Notes: a model not told the origin generated them from the sequence alone. Positions 17,968-27,752 are shown, numbered from the stretch's first letter. The stretch is DNA of 64,000 nucleotides from Mesorhizobium sp. ES1-4 (GCF_020164745.1 NZ_JAIUGV010000006.1:1-64000); one strand, 5' to 3'. A program made the numbers and translations.

Positions 17968-18090
17968 GCTGCCCCTCACCCTTGCCCTCTTCCCGTGAAG
18001 AACGGGGAGAGGCGGCGCCAGCTTTGAAGCTAGACCCTTTTCCCCGTCACTATACGGGGAGAAGGCGCCGGCAGGCGGATGAGGGGCAGC
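17968..18090. repeat. Palindromic intergenic element inside the transporter operon
   Basis: The gap between the binding-protein gene and the ATPase gene holds a 123-base element with perfect 11-base terminal inverted repeats (17968-17978 and 18080-18090). Internal hairpins such as CTCTTCCCGT...ACGGGGAG and CCCCGTCACTATACGGGG lie within. Words GGGGAGA and GGATGAGGGG link it to the elements at 79-199 and 28967-29108. In the transcript it could stabilise the upstream message and lower downstream expression. Confidence 0.8.
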
Positions 18091-18132
18091 ATTGCCACTC
18101 GAATTGAAAAGCCTGACAGCTCAGGACACTCC

Positions 18133-19131
18133 ATGACACCAGCCGTTTCCTTCCAGAAAGTCTCGCGCCATTTCGGCAGCATTCGCGCTGTCGACGCTGT
18201 CGACCTCGACATCGTGCCGGGCGAATTCTTCGCCATGCTCGGGCCGTCCGGCTCCGGCAAGACGACGTGTCTGCGGCTGATCGCCGGCTTCGAGCAGCCG
18301 ACGGCGGGTTCGATCGCGATCTTCGGCGAGCGTGCCGAAGGCGTGCCGCCCTACCGCCGCAACGTCAACACCGTGTTCCAGGACTACGCGCTGTTCCCGC
18401 ACCTGAACGTCCTCGACAACGTCGCCTACGGGTTGATGGTCAAGCGCGTCGGCAAGGCCGAGCGGCACAAGGCGGCGGAAGAAGCGCTGTCGCTGGTGCG
18501 GCTGCCCGGTTATGGCGCCCGCCGGCCGGGCCAGCTTTCCGGCGGCCAGCGCCAGCGTGTCGCGCTCGCCCGCGCGCTGGTCAACCAGCCCAAGGTGCTG
18601 TTGCTCGACGAGCCGCTCGGTGCGCTCGACCTCAAGCTGCGCGAAAACATGCAGGAGGAGCTGAAGTCGCTGCAGAAGGCGCTCGGCATCACCTTCGTCT
18701 TCGTCACCCACGATCAGGGCGAGGCGCTGTCGATGGCTGACCGCGTCGCGGTCTTCAACGATGGCAGGATCATGCAGATCGGCACGCCGGAGGACATCTA
18801 TCAGCGGCCGAGCACGCGCTTCGTCGCCGATTTCGTTGGGTCCTCCAATGTATTGCCGCCGGATTTCGTCCAGCGCCATGCCGGCCAGCGCCGCTGGGCC
18901 AGCCTGCGTCCCGAAGCCATTCGCGTCGGCCGCGCGGCAAACGGCGAAGGCGTCGCCGCGCGCCTCGTCTCGAGCAACTATCTCGGCGCCACCACCCGGC
19001 TGGCGCTCGATGCCGACGGATTGAAGCTGCACGCCGTGGTGCCGGCGGGAGCCGCCCTGCCGGCGGAAGGCGAGGCGGTGCTGCTGACGTTCAACCGCGA
19101 GCACCTGCATCTGATGGACGAGGCGGTATGA
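18133..19131 (+). CDS. Polyamine-type ABC transporter ATPase (PotA-like)
   Basis: A 332-residue import ATPase. Walker [10 protein letters not shown] is near 41-49, Q-loop [10 protein letters not shown], signature LSGGQRQR near 139-146, Walker [12 protein letters not shown], and switch His in VTHDQGEAL. The C-terminal TOBE-type domain (about 250-332) is typical of PotA/PotG. The ATG at 18133 lies just beyond the palindromic element; upstream codons run through that element and are not conserved. Its stop overlaps the permease start (ATGA). Confidence 0.92.
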   Translation: MTPAVSFQKVSRHFGSIRAVDAVDLDIVPGEFFAMLGPSGSGKTTCLRLIAGFEQPTAGSIAIFGERAEGVPPYRRNVNTVFQDYALFPHLNVLDNVAYGLMVKRVGKAERHKAAEEALSLVRLPGYGARRPGQLSGGQRQRVALARALVNQPKVLLLDEPLGALDLKLRENMQEELKSLQKALGITFVFVTHDQGEALSMADRVAVFNDGRIMQIGTPEDIYQRPSTRFVADFVGSSNVLPPDFVQRHAGQRRWASLRPEAIRVGRAANGEGVAARLVSSNYLGATTRLALDADGLKLHAVVPAGAALPAEGEAVLLTFNREHLHLMDEAV

Positions 19132-20096
19132 GCTTCGACGCCACCATGCCGCGCGCCACCGCGCCCGCCATCCTGCCCGGCAGCGGCGGCATGCGCGGCG
19201 CGCTCTCCGACCTCTTCTGGCGTCGGCCAAAAGTCCTGCTCCTGCTCACGCTGCTGCCGCCGGTGCTGTGGCTCGGCATCGTCTACATCGGCTCGCTGTT
19301 CGCGCTGCTGGCACAGAGCTTTTTCTCCATCGACGAGTTCTCCGGCCTCATCAACCGCCAGTTCACGCTGAGGACCTATGGCGACCTGTTGCAGGCCGCC
19401 AATCTCGATATCATCCTGCGCACGGTGACGATGGCGGCACTGGTCACTTTGGCCTCGGCCGTCGTCGCCTTCCCGATCGCCTACTATGCGGCGCGTTATG
19501 CGCGCGGCCGCTGGAAGGCGCTGTTCTATCTCGGCGTCATGCTGCCGCTGTGGTCGAGCTACCTAGTCAAGATCTATGCCTGGAAGCTGATCCTCGCCAA
19601 GGAAGGCATCCTTACATGGCTGCTCGCCAAGCTGCACCTTTTGTGGCTGCTCGATGCGTGGCTGTCGCTGCCGGTCGTCGGCGGCAATTCGCTGTCGGTT
19701 TCGTTCACCGGCACGTTCATCGTCTTCGTCTATGTCTGGCTGCCGTTCATGATCCTGCCCGTTCAGGCGGCACTCGAGCGCGTGCCCGGCAATCTGGTCG
19801 AGGCGTCGTCGGATCTCGGCGCCTCGCCCGGCCAGACCTTCCGCAACGTGCTGTTCCCGCTTGCGCTGCCCGGCATCGTCGCCGGCTCGATCTTCACCTT
19901 CTCGCTGACATTGGGCGACTACATCATCCCGCAGATCATCGGCACCTCGCGCCTGTTCATCGGCCAAGCCGTCTATTCGCAGCAAGGCACCGCCGGCAAC
20001 GTCCCGCTGGCCGCCGCGTTCACGGTGGTGCCCATCGTCATCATGGGCTTCTACCTCTGGGGCGCCAAGCGCATGGGGGCCTTCGATGCGCTCTGA
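19128..20096 (+). CDS. Polyamine-type ABC permease (PotB/PotH-like)
   Basis: A 322-residue inner-membrane permease with six main helices after an N-terminal cytoplasmic stretch of about 35 residues. The ATPase-docking EAA loop is [20 protein letters not shown] near 225-245. It is translationally coupled to the ATPase upstream and overlaps the second permease by 11 bases. Family assignment to the spermidine/putrescine group rests on this layout and on the neighbouring genes. Confidence 0.92.
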   Translation: MSFDATMPRATAPAILPGSGGMRGALSDLFWRRPKVLLLLTLLPPVLWLGIVYIGSLFALLAQSFFSIDEFSGLINRQFTLRTYGDLLQAANLDIILRTVTMAALVTLASAVVAFPIAYYAARYARGRWKALFYLGVMLPLWSSYLVKIYAWKLILAKEGILTWLLAKLHLLWLLDAWLSLPVVGGNSLSVSFTGTFIVFVYVWLPFMILPVQAALERVPGNLVEASSDLGASPGQTFRNVLFPLALPGIVAGSIFTFSLTLGDYIIPQIIGTSRLFIGQAVYSQQGTAGNVPLAAAFTVVPIVIMGFYLWGAKRMGAFDAL

Positions 20097-20901
20097 CCGC
20101 GGTCAACGTGCTCCGCTCGGCCTGAAGATCGCAGCCGCCTGCGGCCTGCTCTTCCTGCATCTGCCGATCCTGCTGATCTTCGTCTATGCCTTCACCACCG
20201 AGGAGAAGAGCTTTGTCTGGCCACCACCGGGGCTGACGACGCAATGGTTCGCCGTCACCTGGAACCGGCCCGATGTCTGGGAAGCGCTGTCGCTGTCCGT
20301 CCGCGTCGCCGCCATCTCGACCACGATCGCGCTGGTGCTGGGCACGCTGTGCGCCGCCGCGGTGTCACGGACGAAATTCTTCGGCCGCGAGACAATTTCG
20401 CTGCTGGTCATCCTGCCGATCGCGCTGCCCGGCATCATCACCGGCATCGCGCTGCGCTCGGCCTTTTCGCTGGCCGACATTCCGTTCTCGTTCTGGACGA
20501 TCGTGCTCGGTCACGCCACCTTCTGCGTGGTCGTCGTCTACAACAACGCGGTCGCCCGCTTCCGCCGCACCTCGGGCTCGATGATCGAGGCCTCGATGGA
20601 TCTCGGCGCCGACGGTTTCCAGACCTTTAGGCATATCATGCTGCCCAACATCGCCACGGCATTGCTCGCCGGCGGCATGCTGGCCTTCGCTCTGTCGTTC
20701 GATGAGGTCATCGTCACCACCTTCACCGCCGGCCAGCAGCAGACCGTGCCGATCTGGATGCTGGAGGAACTGATCCGTCCGCGCCAGCGCCCGGTCACCA
20801 ATGTCGTGGCCATGGTCGTGGTCCTGGTGACGCTGCTGCCGATCCTGTTTGCCTATTACCTGACCCGCGACGGTGACCAGATCGCCGGTTCGGGCAAATA
20901 A
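20086..20901 (+). CDS. Polyamine-type ABC permease (PotC/PotI-like)
   Basis: A 271-residue permease with six helices. The first, [20 protein letters not shown], is followed by a periplasmic loop containing [13 protein letters not shown], a PotC hallmark. The EAA loop is [20 protein letters not shown] near 168-187. It completes the importer and ends 19 bases before the dehydrogenase gene, which is in the same operon. Confidence 0.92.
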   Translation: MRSDRGQRAPLGLKIAAACGLLFLHLPILLIFVYAFTTEEKSFVWPPPGLTTQWFAVTWNRPDVWEALSLSVRVAAISTTIALVLGTLCAAAVSRTKFFGRETISLLVILPIALPGIITGIALRSAFSLADIPFSFWTIVLGHATFCVVVVYNNAVARFRRTSGSMIEASMDLGADGFQTFRHIMLPNIATALLAGGMLAFALSFDEVIVTTFTAGQQQTVPIWMLEELIRPRQRPVTNVVAMVVVLVTLLPILFAYYLTRDGDQIAGSGK

Positions 20902-20920
20902 TCAAAAAGGGAGAGTTTTC

Positions 20921-22348
20921 ATGGACACCCAGATGCTGATCGGCTCGATTTTCGAGAAGGGCACCGAGACCGAGGAGCCGATCCTCAATCCGAAGACCGG
21001 GGCGACCATTCTCAACCTGCCCGAGGCCAGCCAGGCACAGATCGAGGCGGCGATCATTGCCGCCGAAAAAGCGTTCGTCTTGTGGTCGCGCACCACGCCG
21101 GCGCAACGCTCCGGCTACCTCCTCAAGATCGCCGACCGTATCGAGGCCGAGGCCAGGGAGTTCGCCACGCTCGAGGCACTGAATTGCGGCAAGCCGATCA
21201 ATGCCGTGCTCAATGACGAAATCCCGGCGATCGTCGACTGCTACCGCTTCTTCGCCGGTGCGGTCCGGTCAATGCCGGGTGTGGTCGCGGGCGAATACCT
21301 GCCTGGCCACACCTCGATGGTGCGGCGCGACCCGATCGGCATCGTCGCCTCGATCGCGCCCTGGAACTATCCGCTGATGATGATGGCCTGGAAGCTGGCG
21401 CCGGCGATTGCCGGCGGCAACACCGTCGTCTTCAAGCCCTCGGAGCAGACGCCGCTAACGGCGCTGAAGCTGGCCAGGATCCTGGCCGATATCCTGCCCG
21501 CAGGCGTGGTCAATGTCGTGCTTGGCCGAGGCGAAAGTGTCGGCAACACGCTGATCAACCATCCCAAGGTCAACATGATCTCGATCACCGGTGACGTCGC
21601 CACCGGCAAGAAGGTGCTTCAGGCCGCCGCCAAGTCGGTCAAGCGCACGCATCTCGAACTCGGTGGCAAGGCGCCGGTCATCGTCTTCGACGACGCCGAT
21701 CTCGGCGCCGTGGTCAACGGCTTGCGCGCCTTCGGCTACTACAATGCCGGCCAGGACTGCACCGCCGCCTGCCGCATCTATGCCGGCAAGAAGATCTACG
21801 ACAAGCTTGTCGCCGACCTTTCCTCCGCCGTATCGACCATCAAGTACAACCAGCCCGACGACACCGAGAACGAGATCGGCCCGCTGATCTCGCGGCGCCA
21901 GCGCGACCGCGTCTCGAGCTTCGTCGAGCGCGCTTCGGAACTGAAGCACATCGAGATCACCACCGGTGGCAAGCCGGGCGAGGGCACCGGCTTCTACTAC
22001 CAGCCGACTGTCGTCGCCGGTGCGCTGCAGGAGGACGAGATCGTGCGCCGCGAAGTGTTCGGCCCGGTCGTCTCCATCACCCGCTTCACGGAAGTCGACG
22101 AGGCGGTGAACTGGGCCAACGACAGCGACTACGGCCTGGCATCATCAGTATGGACCAGGGATATTTCACGAGCCATGGCCACCGCCGCCCGCCTGCAATA
22201 TGGCTGCACCTGGATCAACACCCACTTCATGCTGACCAACGAAATGCCGCATGGCGGGCTCAAGCAGTCCGGTTACGGCAAGGACATGTCGCTCTACGCG
22301 CTGGAGGACTATACCGCGGTGCGCCATGTCATGGTGGCGCACACGTAA
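20921..22348 (+). CDS. Aldehyde dehydrogenase, gamma-aminobutyraldehyde type (PatD-like)
   Basis: A 475-residue NAD-dependent aldehyde dehydrogenase. Catalytic residues are visible: Asn149 in PWNYP, Lys172 in FKPSE, Glu246 in LELGGK and nucleophile Cys280 in NAGQDCTA. The QDCTA form and the 475-residue length match PatD/YdcW, which oxidises 4-aminobutyraldehyde to GABA in putrescine breakdown. A GGGAGAG site precedes the ATG. Its place at the end of a polyamine-type importer operon supports that role; betaine aldehyde would be the main alternative substrate. Confidence 0.87.
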   Translation: MDTQMLIGSIFEKGTETEEPILNPKTGATILNLPEASQAQIEAAIIAAEKAFVLWSRTTPAQRSGYLLKIADRIEAEAREFATLEALNCGKPINAVLNDEIPAIVDCYRFFAGAVRSMPGVVAGEYLPGHTSMVRRDPIGIVASIAPWNYPLMMMAWKLAPAIAGGNTVVFKPSEQTPLTALKLARILADILPAGVVNVVLGRGESVGNTLINHPKVNMISITGDVATGKKVLQAAAKSVKRTHLELGGKAPVIVFDDADLGAVVNGLRAFGYYNAGQDCTAACRIYAGKKIYDKLVADLSSAVSTIKYNQPDDTENEIGPLISRRQRDRVSSFVERASELKHIEITTGGKPGEGTGFYYQPTVVAGALQEDEIVRREVFGPVVSITRFTEVDEAVNWANDSDYGLASSVWTRDISRAMATAARLQYGCTWINTHFMLTNEMPHGGLKQSGYGKDMSLYALEDYTAVRHVMVAHT

Positions 22349-22392
22349 CATTTTCGAAAAAGCGCAGGCATTCAACCAGGGAGGAACGAACC

Positions 22393-22878
22393 ATGCATCG
22401 CCGCCAGTTTCTGACATCCGCAGCCGTCGCCGCCACACTATTGGCCGCATCGCCAACCTTCGCCGCCGATACCGCGCAAGCGGTGGTCGAAGCCTATGTC
22501 GCCGCCTGGAATGCGCATGACTCGGCCAAAGCTGCCGGATTTTTCGCCGACGAGGTCACCTATTACGACGCTTCCGTAGGCAAGCCGGTCACGGGCAAGG
22601 AAGCCGCCAAGACTGGCGTCATCGACAACTTCCTCAAGGCCGTCCCAGACGCGGTGTGGACGATGAAGGGCAAGCCCGTCATCGACGGTGACCGCGTTGC
22701 GTTCGAATGGGAATTTTCCGGCACCAACACCGGGCCCTGGGGCGATGGCACGGCCGCGACCGGCAAGAAGTTCTCCTTCACCGGCGCCTCGATGTTTTCC
22801 GTGAAGGACGGCAAGATCGCGACCCAGAGCGACTATTACGACGCGCTCGGCTTCTACAAGCAGCTTGGCCTGATGTAG
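22393..22878 (+). CDS. Exported SnoaL-like (NTF2-fold) protein
   Basis: A 161-residue protein with a Tat-type leader: MHRRQFLTSAAV carries the twin arginine and the leader ends near TFAADT. The rest is one NTF2-like/SnoaL domain: VVEAYVAAWNAHDSAKAAGF, the YYDAS turn, and FSFTGASMFSVKDGKIATQS. Such domains bind or cyclise small ring compounds, but the catalytic residues are not diagnostic. It follows the dehydrogenase after 44 bases and may belong to that operon. Role unknown. Confidence 0.82.
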   Translation: MHRRQFLTSAAVAATLLAASPTFAADTAQAVVEAYVAAWNAHDSAKAAGFFADEVTYYDASVGKPVTGKEAAKTGVIDNFLKAVPDAVWTMKGKPVIDGDRVAFEWEFSGTNTGPWGDGTAATGKKFSFTGASMFSVKDGKIATQSDYYDALGFYKQLGLM

Positions 22879-22888
22879 TCACGGCTTC

Positions 22889-22923
22889 CATTCTCCCCGT
22901 GAACGCCGCTCACGGGGAGAATG
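22889..22923. terminator. Bidirectional hairpin between convergent genes
   Basis: A perfect 14-base stem (22889-22902 and 22910-22923) with loop ACGCCGC separates the exported SnoaL-like gene from the convergent FAD oxidase gene. The CTCCCCGTG/CACGGGGAG core is shared with the larger palindromic elements of this window. There is no long T-tract, so it may act as a factor-dependent terminator or transcript-end stabiliser. Confidence 0.65.
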
Positions 22924-22953
22924 TGTGACCGACGAGCACCAGCGGCCCGGCAG

Positions 22954-24363
22954 CTATGCAGCCGTCCTACCCTGCTCCGCCGATGTCGCGGGCTTGATGT
23001 TCAAGTTGACCCGGAAGATGTTGGATGGGTCATAGGTCCGCTTCACCTGGCTCAGCCGCTCGTAATTCGTGCCATAGCTTGCCCGCAAGCGCGCTTCCCC
23101 TTCGTCGTCCATCATGAAATTGACGTAGCCGCCTTCGCCATTGTGGGGATGGATGCTGGCCCAGTAGTTCTTGGCCCATTTGGTGAGGTCGGCGGCCTTG
23201 CCCGGATCGGGATCGATAGCGGCTATGACCATCGACCAGCTTGCATCGCGTGCGTTCCAGGCGGTCTCGTCGTTGCCGACGCGGCGCACGGCGCCGTCGA
23301 TCGGGTAAAGATGCATGAGAGACAATTCGCTGGGCGCCTGGGCGGCCTGCGCGATATGGGTCGCGATGGCTTCGTCGGAAAGAGACTTGACGAAATCGCC
23401 CTTCCAATACCATTGCAGGCCTTTGGGAAGCAGCGGGTCGAACAGCGCCTGCAACGCCGGGTACGGCATCACCCCCATCCAGTTGAAGATCGGTGGCGGC
23501 AGGATGTCCAGCAGCGGCGCCATCGCCTTGCGCCCGTCTTCCTCCGTGCCGTTGTAGCAGGAGATGATGGCGCAGGCGCGCTTGCCCCAATACTCGCGCG
23601 GGAAGGGATCGGTCGAGGGGACGGACTTCAGGCCGACAAAGGCGCCGAGATCTTCGGGCGCTGCCGGCAGGTAGTCGCGATAGGCACGCATGACGGCCGG
23701 AGCGTCCTTGGCCTCCCAAAACACCGGGCCGCCGAAGATCATGCTCACGGGATGGGCCTGGAACAGGAAGCTGGTTACAACGCCGAAATTGCCGCCGCCG
23801 CCCCGGAGCGCCCAGAACAGGTCGGGATTCTCTTTTTTGCTGGCCCTTACCGTGCTGCCGTCGGCCAGCACCAGGTCGGCCTCGACGAGATTGTCGATGG
23901 TGAGACCGTATCTGCGCGTCAGATAGCCGGTCCCTCCGCCGAGGGTCAGGCCGGCAACGCCCGTGGTCGAGACGATGCCGAACGGGACGGCGAGCCCGAA
24001 GGGGTGGGTGGCGTGGTCCACGTCACCCGACGTGCAGCCGGGCGCGACCCTCACGGTGCGCGTGGTCGGGTCGACATGGACCCCCTTCATCGTCGACAGG
24101 TCGATGACGAGGCCGTTGTCGCAAATTCCCAATCCGGCACCGTTGTGCCCTCCGCCGCGCACGGCGATCAGGAGGTCGTTGTCGCGCGCGTATCTCACGG
24201 CGGTGATAACGTCGGCGACATCGGCGCAGCGTGCAATCAGCAGCGGGCGCTTTTCGATCATGCCGTTGTAGATCTTGCGTGCTTCGTCATATCCGGCATC
24301 GTCGCGCAGGATCAGCTCCCCGCGGAGGGCTTCACGCAGTTTTGCATGGGTTTCGTTGGTCAT
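22954..24363 (-). CDS. BBE-type FAD-linked oxidase
   Basis: A 469-residue oxidase of the VAO/berberine bridge family. The FAD domain begins near residue 40; RGGGHNGAG holds His73, the likely 8-alpha-histidyl FAD attachment site. The second covalent Cys of bicovalent members is replaced: the loop reads FGIVSTTGVAG with no Cys. The C-terminal BBE segment YVNFMMDDEGEARLRASYG / RLSQVKRTYDPSNIFRVN closes the active site. These enzymes oxidise sugars, alcohols or alkaloid-like rings with oxygen. GGGAG precedes the ATG. It is the last gene of a same-strand set that starts with the fusion regulator at 26086-27681. Confidence 0.9.
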   Translation of the reverse strand: MTNETHAKLREALRGELILRDDAGYDEARKIYNGMIEKRPLLIARCADVADVITAVRYARDNDLLIAVRGGGHNGAGLGICDNGLVIDLSTMKGVHVDPTTRTVRVAPGCTSGDVDHATHPFGLAVPFGIVSTTGVAGLTLGGGTGYLTRRYGLTIDNLVEADLVLADGSTVRASKKENPDLFWALRGGGGNFGVVTSFLFQAHPVSMIFGGPVFWEAKDAPAVMRAYRDYLPAAPEDLGAFVGLKSVPSTDPFPREYWGKRACAIISCYNGTEEDGRKAMAPLLDILPPPIFNWMGVMPYPALQALFDPLLPKGLQWYWKGDFVKSLSDEAIATHIAQAAQAPSELSLMHLYPIDGAVRRVGNDETAWNARDASWSMVIAAIDPDPGKAADLTKWAKNYWASIHPHNGEGGYVNFMMDDEGEARLRASYGTNYERLSQVKRTYDPSNIFRVNLNIKPATSAEQGRTAA

Positions 24364-24705
24364 CGGTTTTCTCCCTTTGATTGCGCCAGCGCTATGCGGC
24401 GTCGGCGCGACGCATCTTCTTGCTTGGTGTGCCGCCCTTCGGGGCGTATGCGTTGGGTGCAGAGACGAGTACGTTGCACCGATCCGGTCCCCGCTGCTTC
24501 GCCCGAAAGGGCCAATGGGGAATGGCCCGGGAGAGCCATGGCGGGCAGCCGGAACCGTCGCTGAGACTGGCCGTACAGGAGAGCAGGAGCCACGCCTCGT
24601 GGCTTTTTCGCCATCGCATGGTGCGTGAAGGTGGCCGTAACCTCACAGCCACCCTTCCATCCTACCCACCGCCCCCCTCCCAGGGCTTGGGCTATCCGGC
24701 ATCAA
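24364..24705. other. 342-base intergenic region, possible small RNA terminator
   Basis: No convincing coding frame lies here. On the plus strand a 7-base stem AGCCACG/CGTGGCT with loop CCT (24588-24604) runs into five T residues (24604-24608), the form of an intrinsic terminator. No plus-strand gene lies just upstream, so it would end an unannotated transcript from about 24400 onwards, or be chance. Confidence 0.4.
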
Positions 24706-25020
24706 CTATTCGACGATCCGGAAAATCTGCCACAGGCTGGTGCCCGACACGACATAGGGCTCTAACTCCTTGCCCCATTTGGCGTGCGCGTCGATCTTGC
24801 CGATCTTGGCGAAGAACGCCTCCAACTGGGCGAGACTCTCGACCTGGTGGTGAGACTCGACCGTCGCTTCGCGCGCACCGATCGAGCCGGTCATGATCTG
24901 GAAATCGAGGTCGGCGAGACCGACCTGTGAGCCGATCTCGCGTTCCCATTTCCGCATCAGTTCTAGCACGGTCTGCTTGTGTCCGAACTTGGCGTCGATC
25001 TGCCATCTGGCGCTGAACAT
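24706..25020 (-). CDS. Small protein, possible dimeric alpha/beta-barrel fold
   Basis: A 104-residue protein starting at the ATG at 25020 behind GGGAGGAC. It has no motif I can name with certainty. The pattern FSARWQIDAKFGHKQTVLEL, then a middle beta-strand block and a final LWQIFRIVE strand, with a conserved-looking ESLAQLEAFFAKI helix, resembles ABM/NIPSNAP dimeric alpha/beta barrels. It lies 34 bases downstream of the SnoaL-like gene on the same strand and is probably co-transcribed with it. Function unknown. Confidence 0.72.
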   Translation of the reverse strand: MFSARWQIDAKFGHKQTVLELMRKWEREIGSQVGLADLDFQIMTGSIGAREATVESHHQVESLAQLEAFFAKIGKIDAHAKWGKELEPYVVSGTSLWQIFRIVE

Positions 25021-25054
25021 CTTGTCCTCCCTGCTGCGGCATGGCCGCGTTTGA

Positions 25055-25417
25055 CTACTCGTCCCAGGCCTGCACGACGGTCTGCCGTGCAATCTGCCCG
25101 TTCTTCAGCTCCAGCATTGCCGCGGCGAACACTTTCGTGCCGTCCGGATAGGCACAGGCCTGGGTGAAGGCGAGGCTGTCGCCGTCGGCGATGGTGGCGT
25201 CGACCTTGTGGGTCATCGCGCGGCTGCAGATATCGTCCCAGAACGTGGTGATCGCCGCGCGTCCGCGGATTTCGCGCGGCTTGCTCGGCGGATTGTTGCG
25301 GTCGATCACGCGCACCAGCGCGTCGTCCGCATAGAAGCTCGACAGCATCTTGCCGTCACGGCCTTCGATCGCCTTCTTGATCGCCGCGCCATCCACCTTC
25401 TGGGTCTTGGTCAGCAT
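25055..25417 (-). CDS. SnoaL-like (NTF2-fold) protein
   Basis: A 120-residue cytosolic NTF2-like protein with the motifs AAIKKAIEGRDGKMLSSFYA, IRGRAAITTFWDDI and VFAAAMLELKNGQIARQTVV, typical of SnoaL-like or ketosteroid-isomerase-like folds. The ATG at 25417 has GGAGG six bases upstream; an ATG 12 bases earlier overlaps that site. It sits between the carboxymuconolactone-decarboxylase-like gene and the small protein gene. The substrate is unknown; association with a CMD protein and an FAD oxidase suggests processing of an oxidised or ring compound. Confidence 0.83.
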   Translation of the reverse strand: MLTKTQKVDGAAIKKAIEGRDGKMLSSFYADDALVRVIDRNNPPSKPREIRGRAAITTFWDDICSRAMTHKVDATIADGDSLAFTQACAYPDGTKVFAAAMLELKNGQIARQTVVQAWDE

Positions 25418-25500
25418 TTTATCCTCCATATGCCCGTCTTCATGATCGGGCGGTTGATGTTGGAAGCGTCTGCCCGGCGCGGATCGACGGGCAGTGTCTC

Positions 25501-25980
25501 TCACTGCGACTTGGCCTTGACGGCCGCGAACACGTCGTCGGTCTGTTTCTTGAAGGTCGCGAGGTCGACCTGGCTGCCGTTGAGGATCGTCGACCAATGG
25601 CGCACGATTGCCGCCATCGCGATCGTCTCCTTGATCTCCTCGTCGCTGGCGCCGTTGAGCCTGGCCGCCTCGGTATGGAAATAGATGCAATACTGGCACG
25701 GGATCTGCGACGCGACCGCGAGGCCCATCAGTTCCTTGGTCTTGCCGTCGAGCGCGGTCTTGGGGTTGAGCTGGACACCCTTGATCTCGGCCCACGCGCC
25801 GGCGATGGCGACGTCAGGAAGTGTCTTGAACATGTCCGGCACCGAGCCGAGCGTCGCCTGGATGTCCTTGTAGGCGGCGGTCGCGGATGCATCCTCTGCT
25901 CTTACGGGAGAGGTCATGGTCAGCACGCCAATGCCTGCCACGATCATAAGGGATCTGACATTCAATTTCGACTTGAGCAT
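25501..25980 (-). CDS. Exported carboxymuconolactone decarboxylase/AhpD-like protein
   Basis: A 159-residue protein with a signal peptide of about 28 residues (LMIVAGIGVLTMTSPVRA). The CMD domain carries the AhpD-type redox motif CQYC (Cys95, Cys98) followed by His102. This motif supports peroxidase or disulfide chemistry rather than true decarboxylation. AAGGAGG precedes the ATG at 25980. Export of an AhpD-like protein is unusual for the family. It is the first enzyme gene after the fusion regulator on the same strand, 106 bases downstream of it. Confidence 0.85.
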   Translation of the reverse strand: MLKSKLNVRSLMIVAGIGVLTMTSPVRAEDASATAAYKDIQATLGSVPDMFKTLPDVAIAGAWAEIKGVQLNPKTALDGKTKELMGLAVASQIPCQYCIYFHTEAARLNGASDEEIKETIAMAAIVRHWSTILNGSQVDLATFKKQTDDVFAAVKAKSQ

Positions 25981-26085
25981 CTCATCCTCCTTCGCAGCGC
26001 CTTTTGGCGATATCCGCCTGGCCTGCATGGGGAATTGATAGCGCTTAGATCGGTGTGCCCGCTTCCCCCGAAAGCGCCATGGCTC

Positions 26086-27681
26086 TCATGGCCCGTCCGG
26101 GCCAGTCTGCCTGGCGGAAAATGCCGCCGCCGCCGCCCGCGATGGCAGGTCGAGTTTGAGCAGTATGTTGGCGACGTGGCGCTTGACCGTGTGCCCGCTC
26201 AGCCTGAGTTCGGCGGCGATCGCGGCATTGCTCTTGCCGTCGGCAATCAGGCTCACCACCTCGCTCTCGCGCGCCGTCAGGCAAGCCGGTTCGGCCGCCT
26301 TGGCCTTGGGACGACAAGCCGGTTCCAGGTGCTGTTCGGACATCGCCAGGACCAGCGCCATGGGCTCCTCCAGTTCGTCGATGCTGACACGGCCAGCGTC
26401 GGCGAAATGAAGCCCCGAGCCGACTGCCAGATCGGCGACCAGCCTCGACGCCAGTATCTCGCCGCGCCCGGCGCGAGCGGCGAGTTGGATCGTCACGCGG
26501 CCCGTCAATCCTGCAGGAGGGCCGCGCAATTCGATCTCGCCGACATGCGCCCCTTGCGCGCTTGCCACTCCGATCTGCTGGGCCGCGTCGCGCAATGCCG
26601 CGGCGCAACGCAAGGCGCGCCCCGGGCCGTCGAAGCGCGAGATCATCATTTCGCCGTGCACATCCGTGCAGCGCCCGCCATGGCGCCCCACAAGTGTCCG
26701 CCATGTTTCGTGGAAATGCTCGCTGCGTTCGCTCCACATCCGATCGCCGAGGCGGGCCGTATCGTAGATGCGTGTCACCAGAAGCGCCGCCAGGACGCGC
26801 TCCGCTTCGCCGACCGCGCGCTCGCCGGTCAGGAACTCCTCGATCAGGTCGGCCACCCGATCGACATCGCCGGTCCAGATCGGATGGTCCCGGCCCGGGG
26901 TTTCGACCAGCCGCGCGTTGGGAATCTTCCTGGCCAGAAAGCGGCTGGCATCGGGATCGACCCGCACATCGTTGCGGCGATGGATCAACAGCGTCGGCGC
27001 GCTGATCGCCGCCAGCACACCACGGACGTCGATATCGGCGTTCATCCGCGCCAGCGCCGCCGCCGCGGTCGGGCTCGCCGACAGACGTTCGAAGCGGGCC
27101 CACCAGGTTGAGAAGTGGGTGTCATCGACCCGGCCTGGCGCGAAATTGGCCAAGGTAGCGCCAGTGCCCCAGGCCGTCTCGGCCGTCGCGATGAAGGCTT
27201 CCAGGCGATCCGGCGGCATCACCCATTTGTGGAAATGCGCATAGCCGCCATAGAGCGCCAGCGCCCGTGTCCGCTCCGGATAGGTGGCGGCGAACAGCAT
27301 CGCCATAGGCGCGCCTTCGGAAGCGCCAAGCAGGGCGGCGCGGCCGCTGCCGGCCGCGTCCATCACCGCGCGCACGTCGTCCATACGGGTATCGAGGCTG
27401 GGCAGATGATGGACATCGACGCGGTCGGAGAGACCCGTACCGCGCTTGTCGAACAGGATTAGTCGAGAGAAGGCCGAAAGCCGCCGCAAGAGCCTTGTGT
27501 AGCCTTCGTCCTCCCAATGCAGATCGAGATTGGAGATGAAGCCCGGCACGAAGACGAGGTCGAACGATCCCTGGCCGACCACCTGATAGGCGATCCGCAC
27601 GTCGCCGCTAAGGGCGTATCGGGTCTCGATCGGCCTCACGAGGTTGTCCGCCTGGCCTGACGATTTCTGATCGCCAACCAT
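26086..27681 (-). CDS. Fusion regulator: alpha/beta hydrolase, degenerate nucleotidyl cyclase, LuxR helix-turn-helix
   Basis: A 531-residue three-domain protein. Residues 20-287 form an alpha/beta hydrolase with nucleophile Ser121 in GASEG and candidate acid Asp238 and base His266. Residues 296-446 align with class III adenylate cyclase domains, but the first metal Asp of the usual FTDI is Arg304 (VTRI) and the second is Glu344 (HGEMM), so it is probably inactive and used for sensing. Residues 467-524 are a LuxR helix-turn-helix (LTARESEVVSLIADGKSNAA, then VKRHVANILLKL). It lies upstream of the CMD, SnoaL, small protein and FAD oxidase genes and may control them. The ligand is unknown. Confidence 0.88.
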   Translation of the reverse strand: MVGDQKSSGQADNLVRPIETRYALSGDVRIAYQVVGQGSFDLVFVPGFISNLDLHWEDEGYTRLLRRLSAFSRLILFDKRGTGLSDRVDVHHLPSLDTRMDDVRAVMDAAGSGRAALLGASEGAPMAMLFAATYPERTRALALYGGYAHFHKWVMPPDRLEAFIATAETAWGTGATLANFAPGRVDDTHFSTWWARFERLSASPTAAAALARMNADIDVRGVLAAISAPTLLIHRRNDVRVDPDASRFLARKIPNARLVETPGRDHPIWTGDVDRVADLIEEFLTGERAVGEAERVLAALLVTRIYDTARLGDRMWSERSEHFHETWRTLVGRHGGRCTDVHGEMMISRFDGPGRALRCAAALRDAAQQIGVASAQGAHVGEIELRGPPAGLTGRVTIQLAARAGRGEILASRLVADLAVGSGLHFADAGRVSIDELEEPMALVLAMSEQHLEPACRPKAKAAEPACLTARESEVVSLIADGKSNAAIAAELRLSGHTVKRHVANILLKLDLPSRAAAAAFSARQTGPDGP

Positions 27682-27752
27682 AGCAGAGCCGCGCCGGGTG
27701 CGGCAGCTTAAACTTTAGCAAAGAAAAATATAAGCCAGCGCGGCGGCTGGAG

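Noticed and set aside
23820..23960. Frameshift in the FAD oxidase gene
   Set aside because: The 469-residue frame is continuous and has the expected motifs from end to end.
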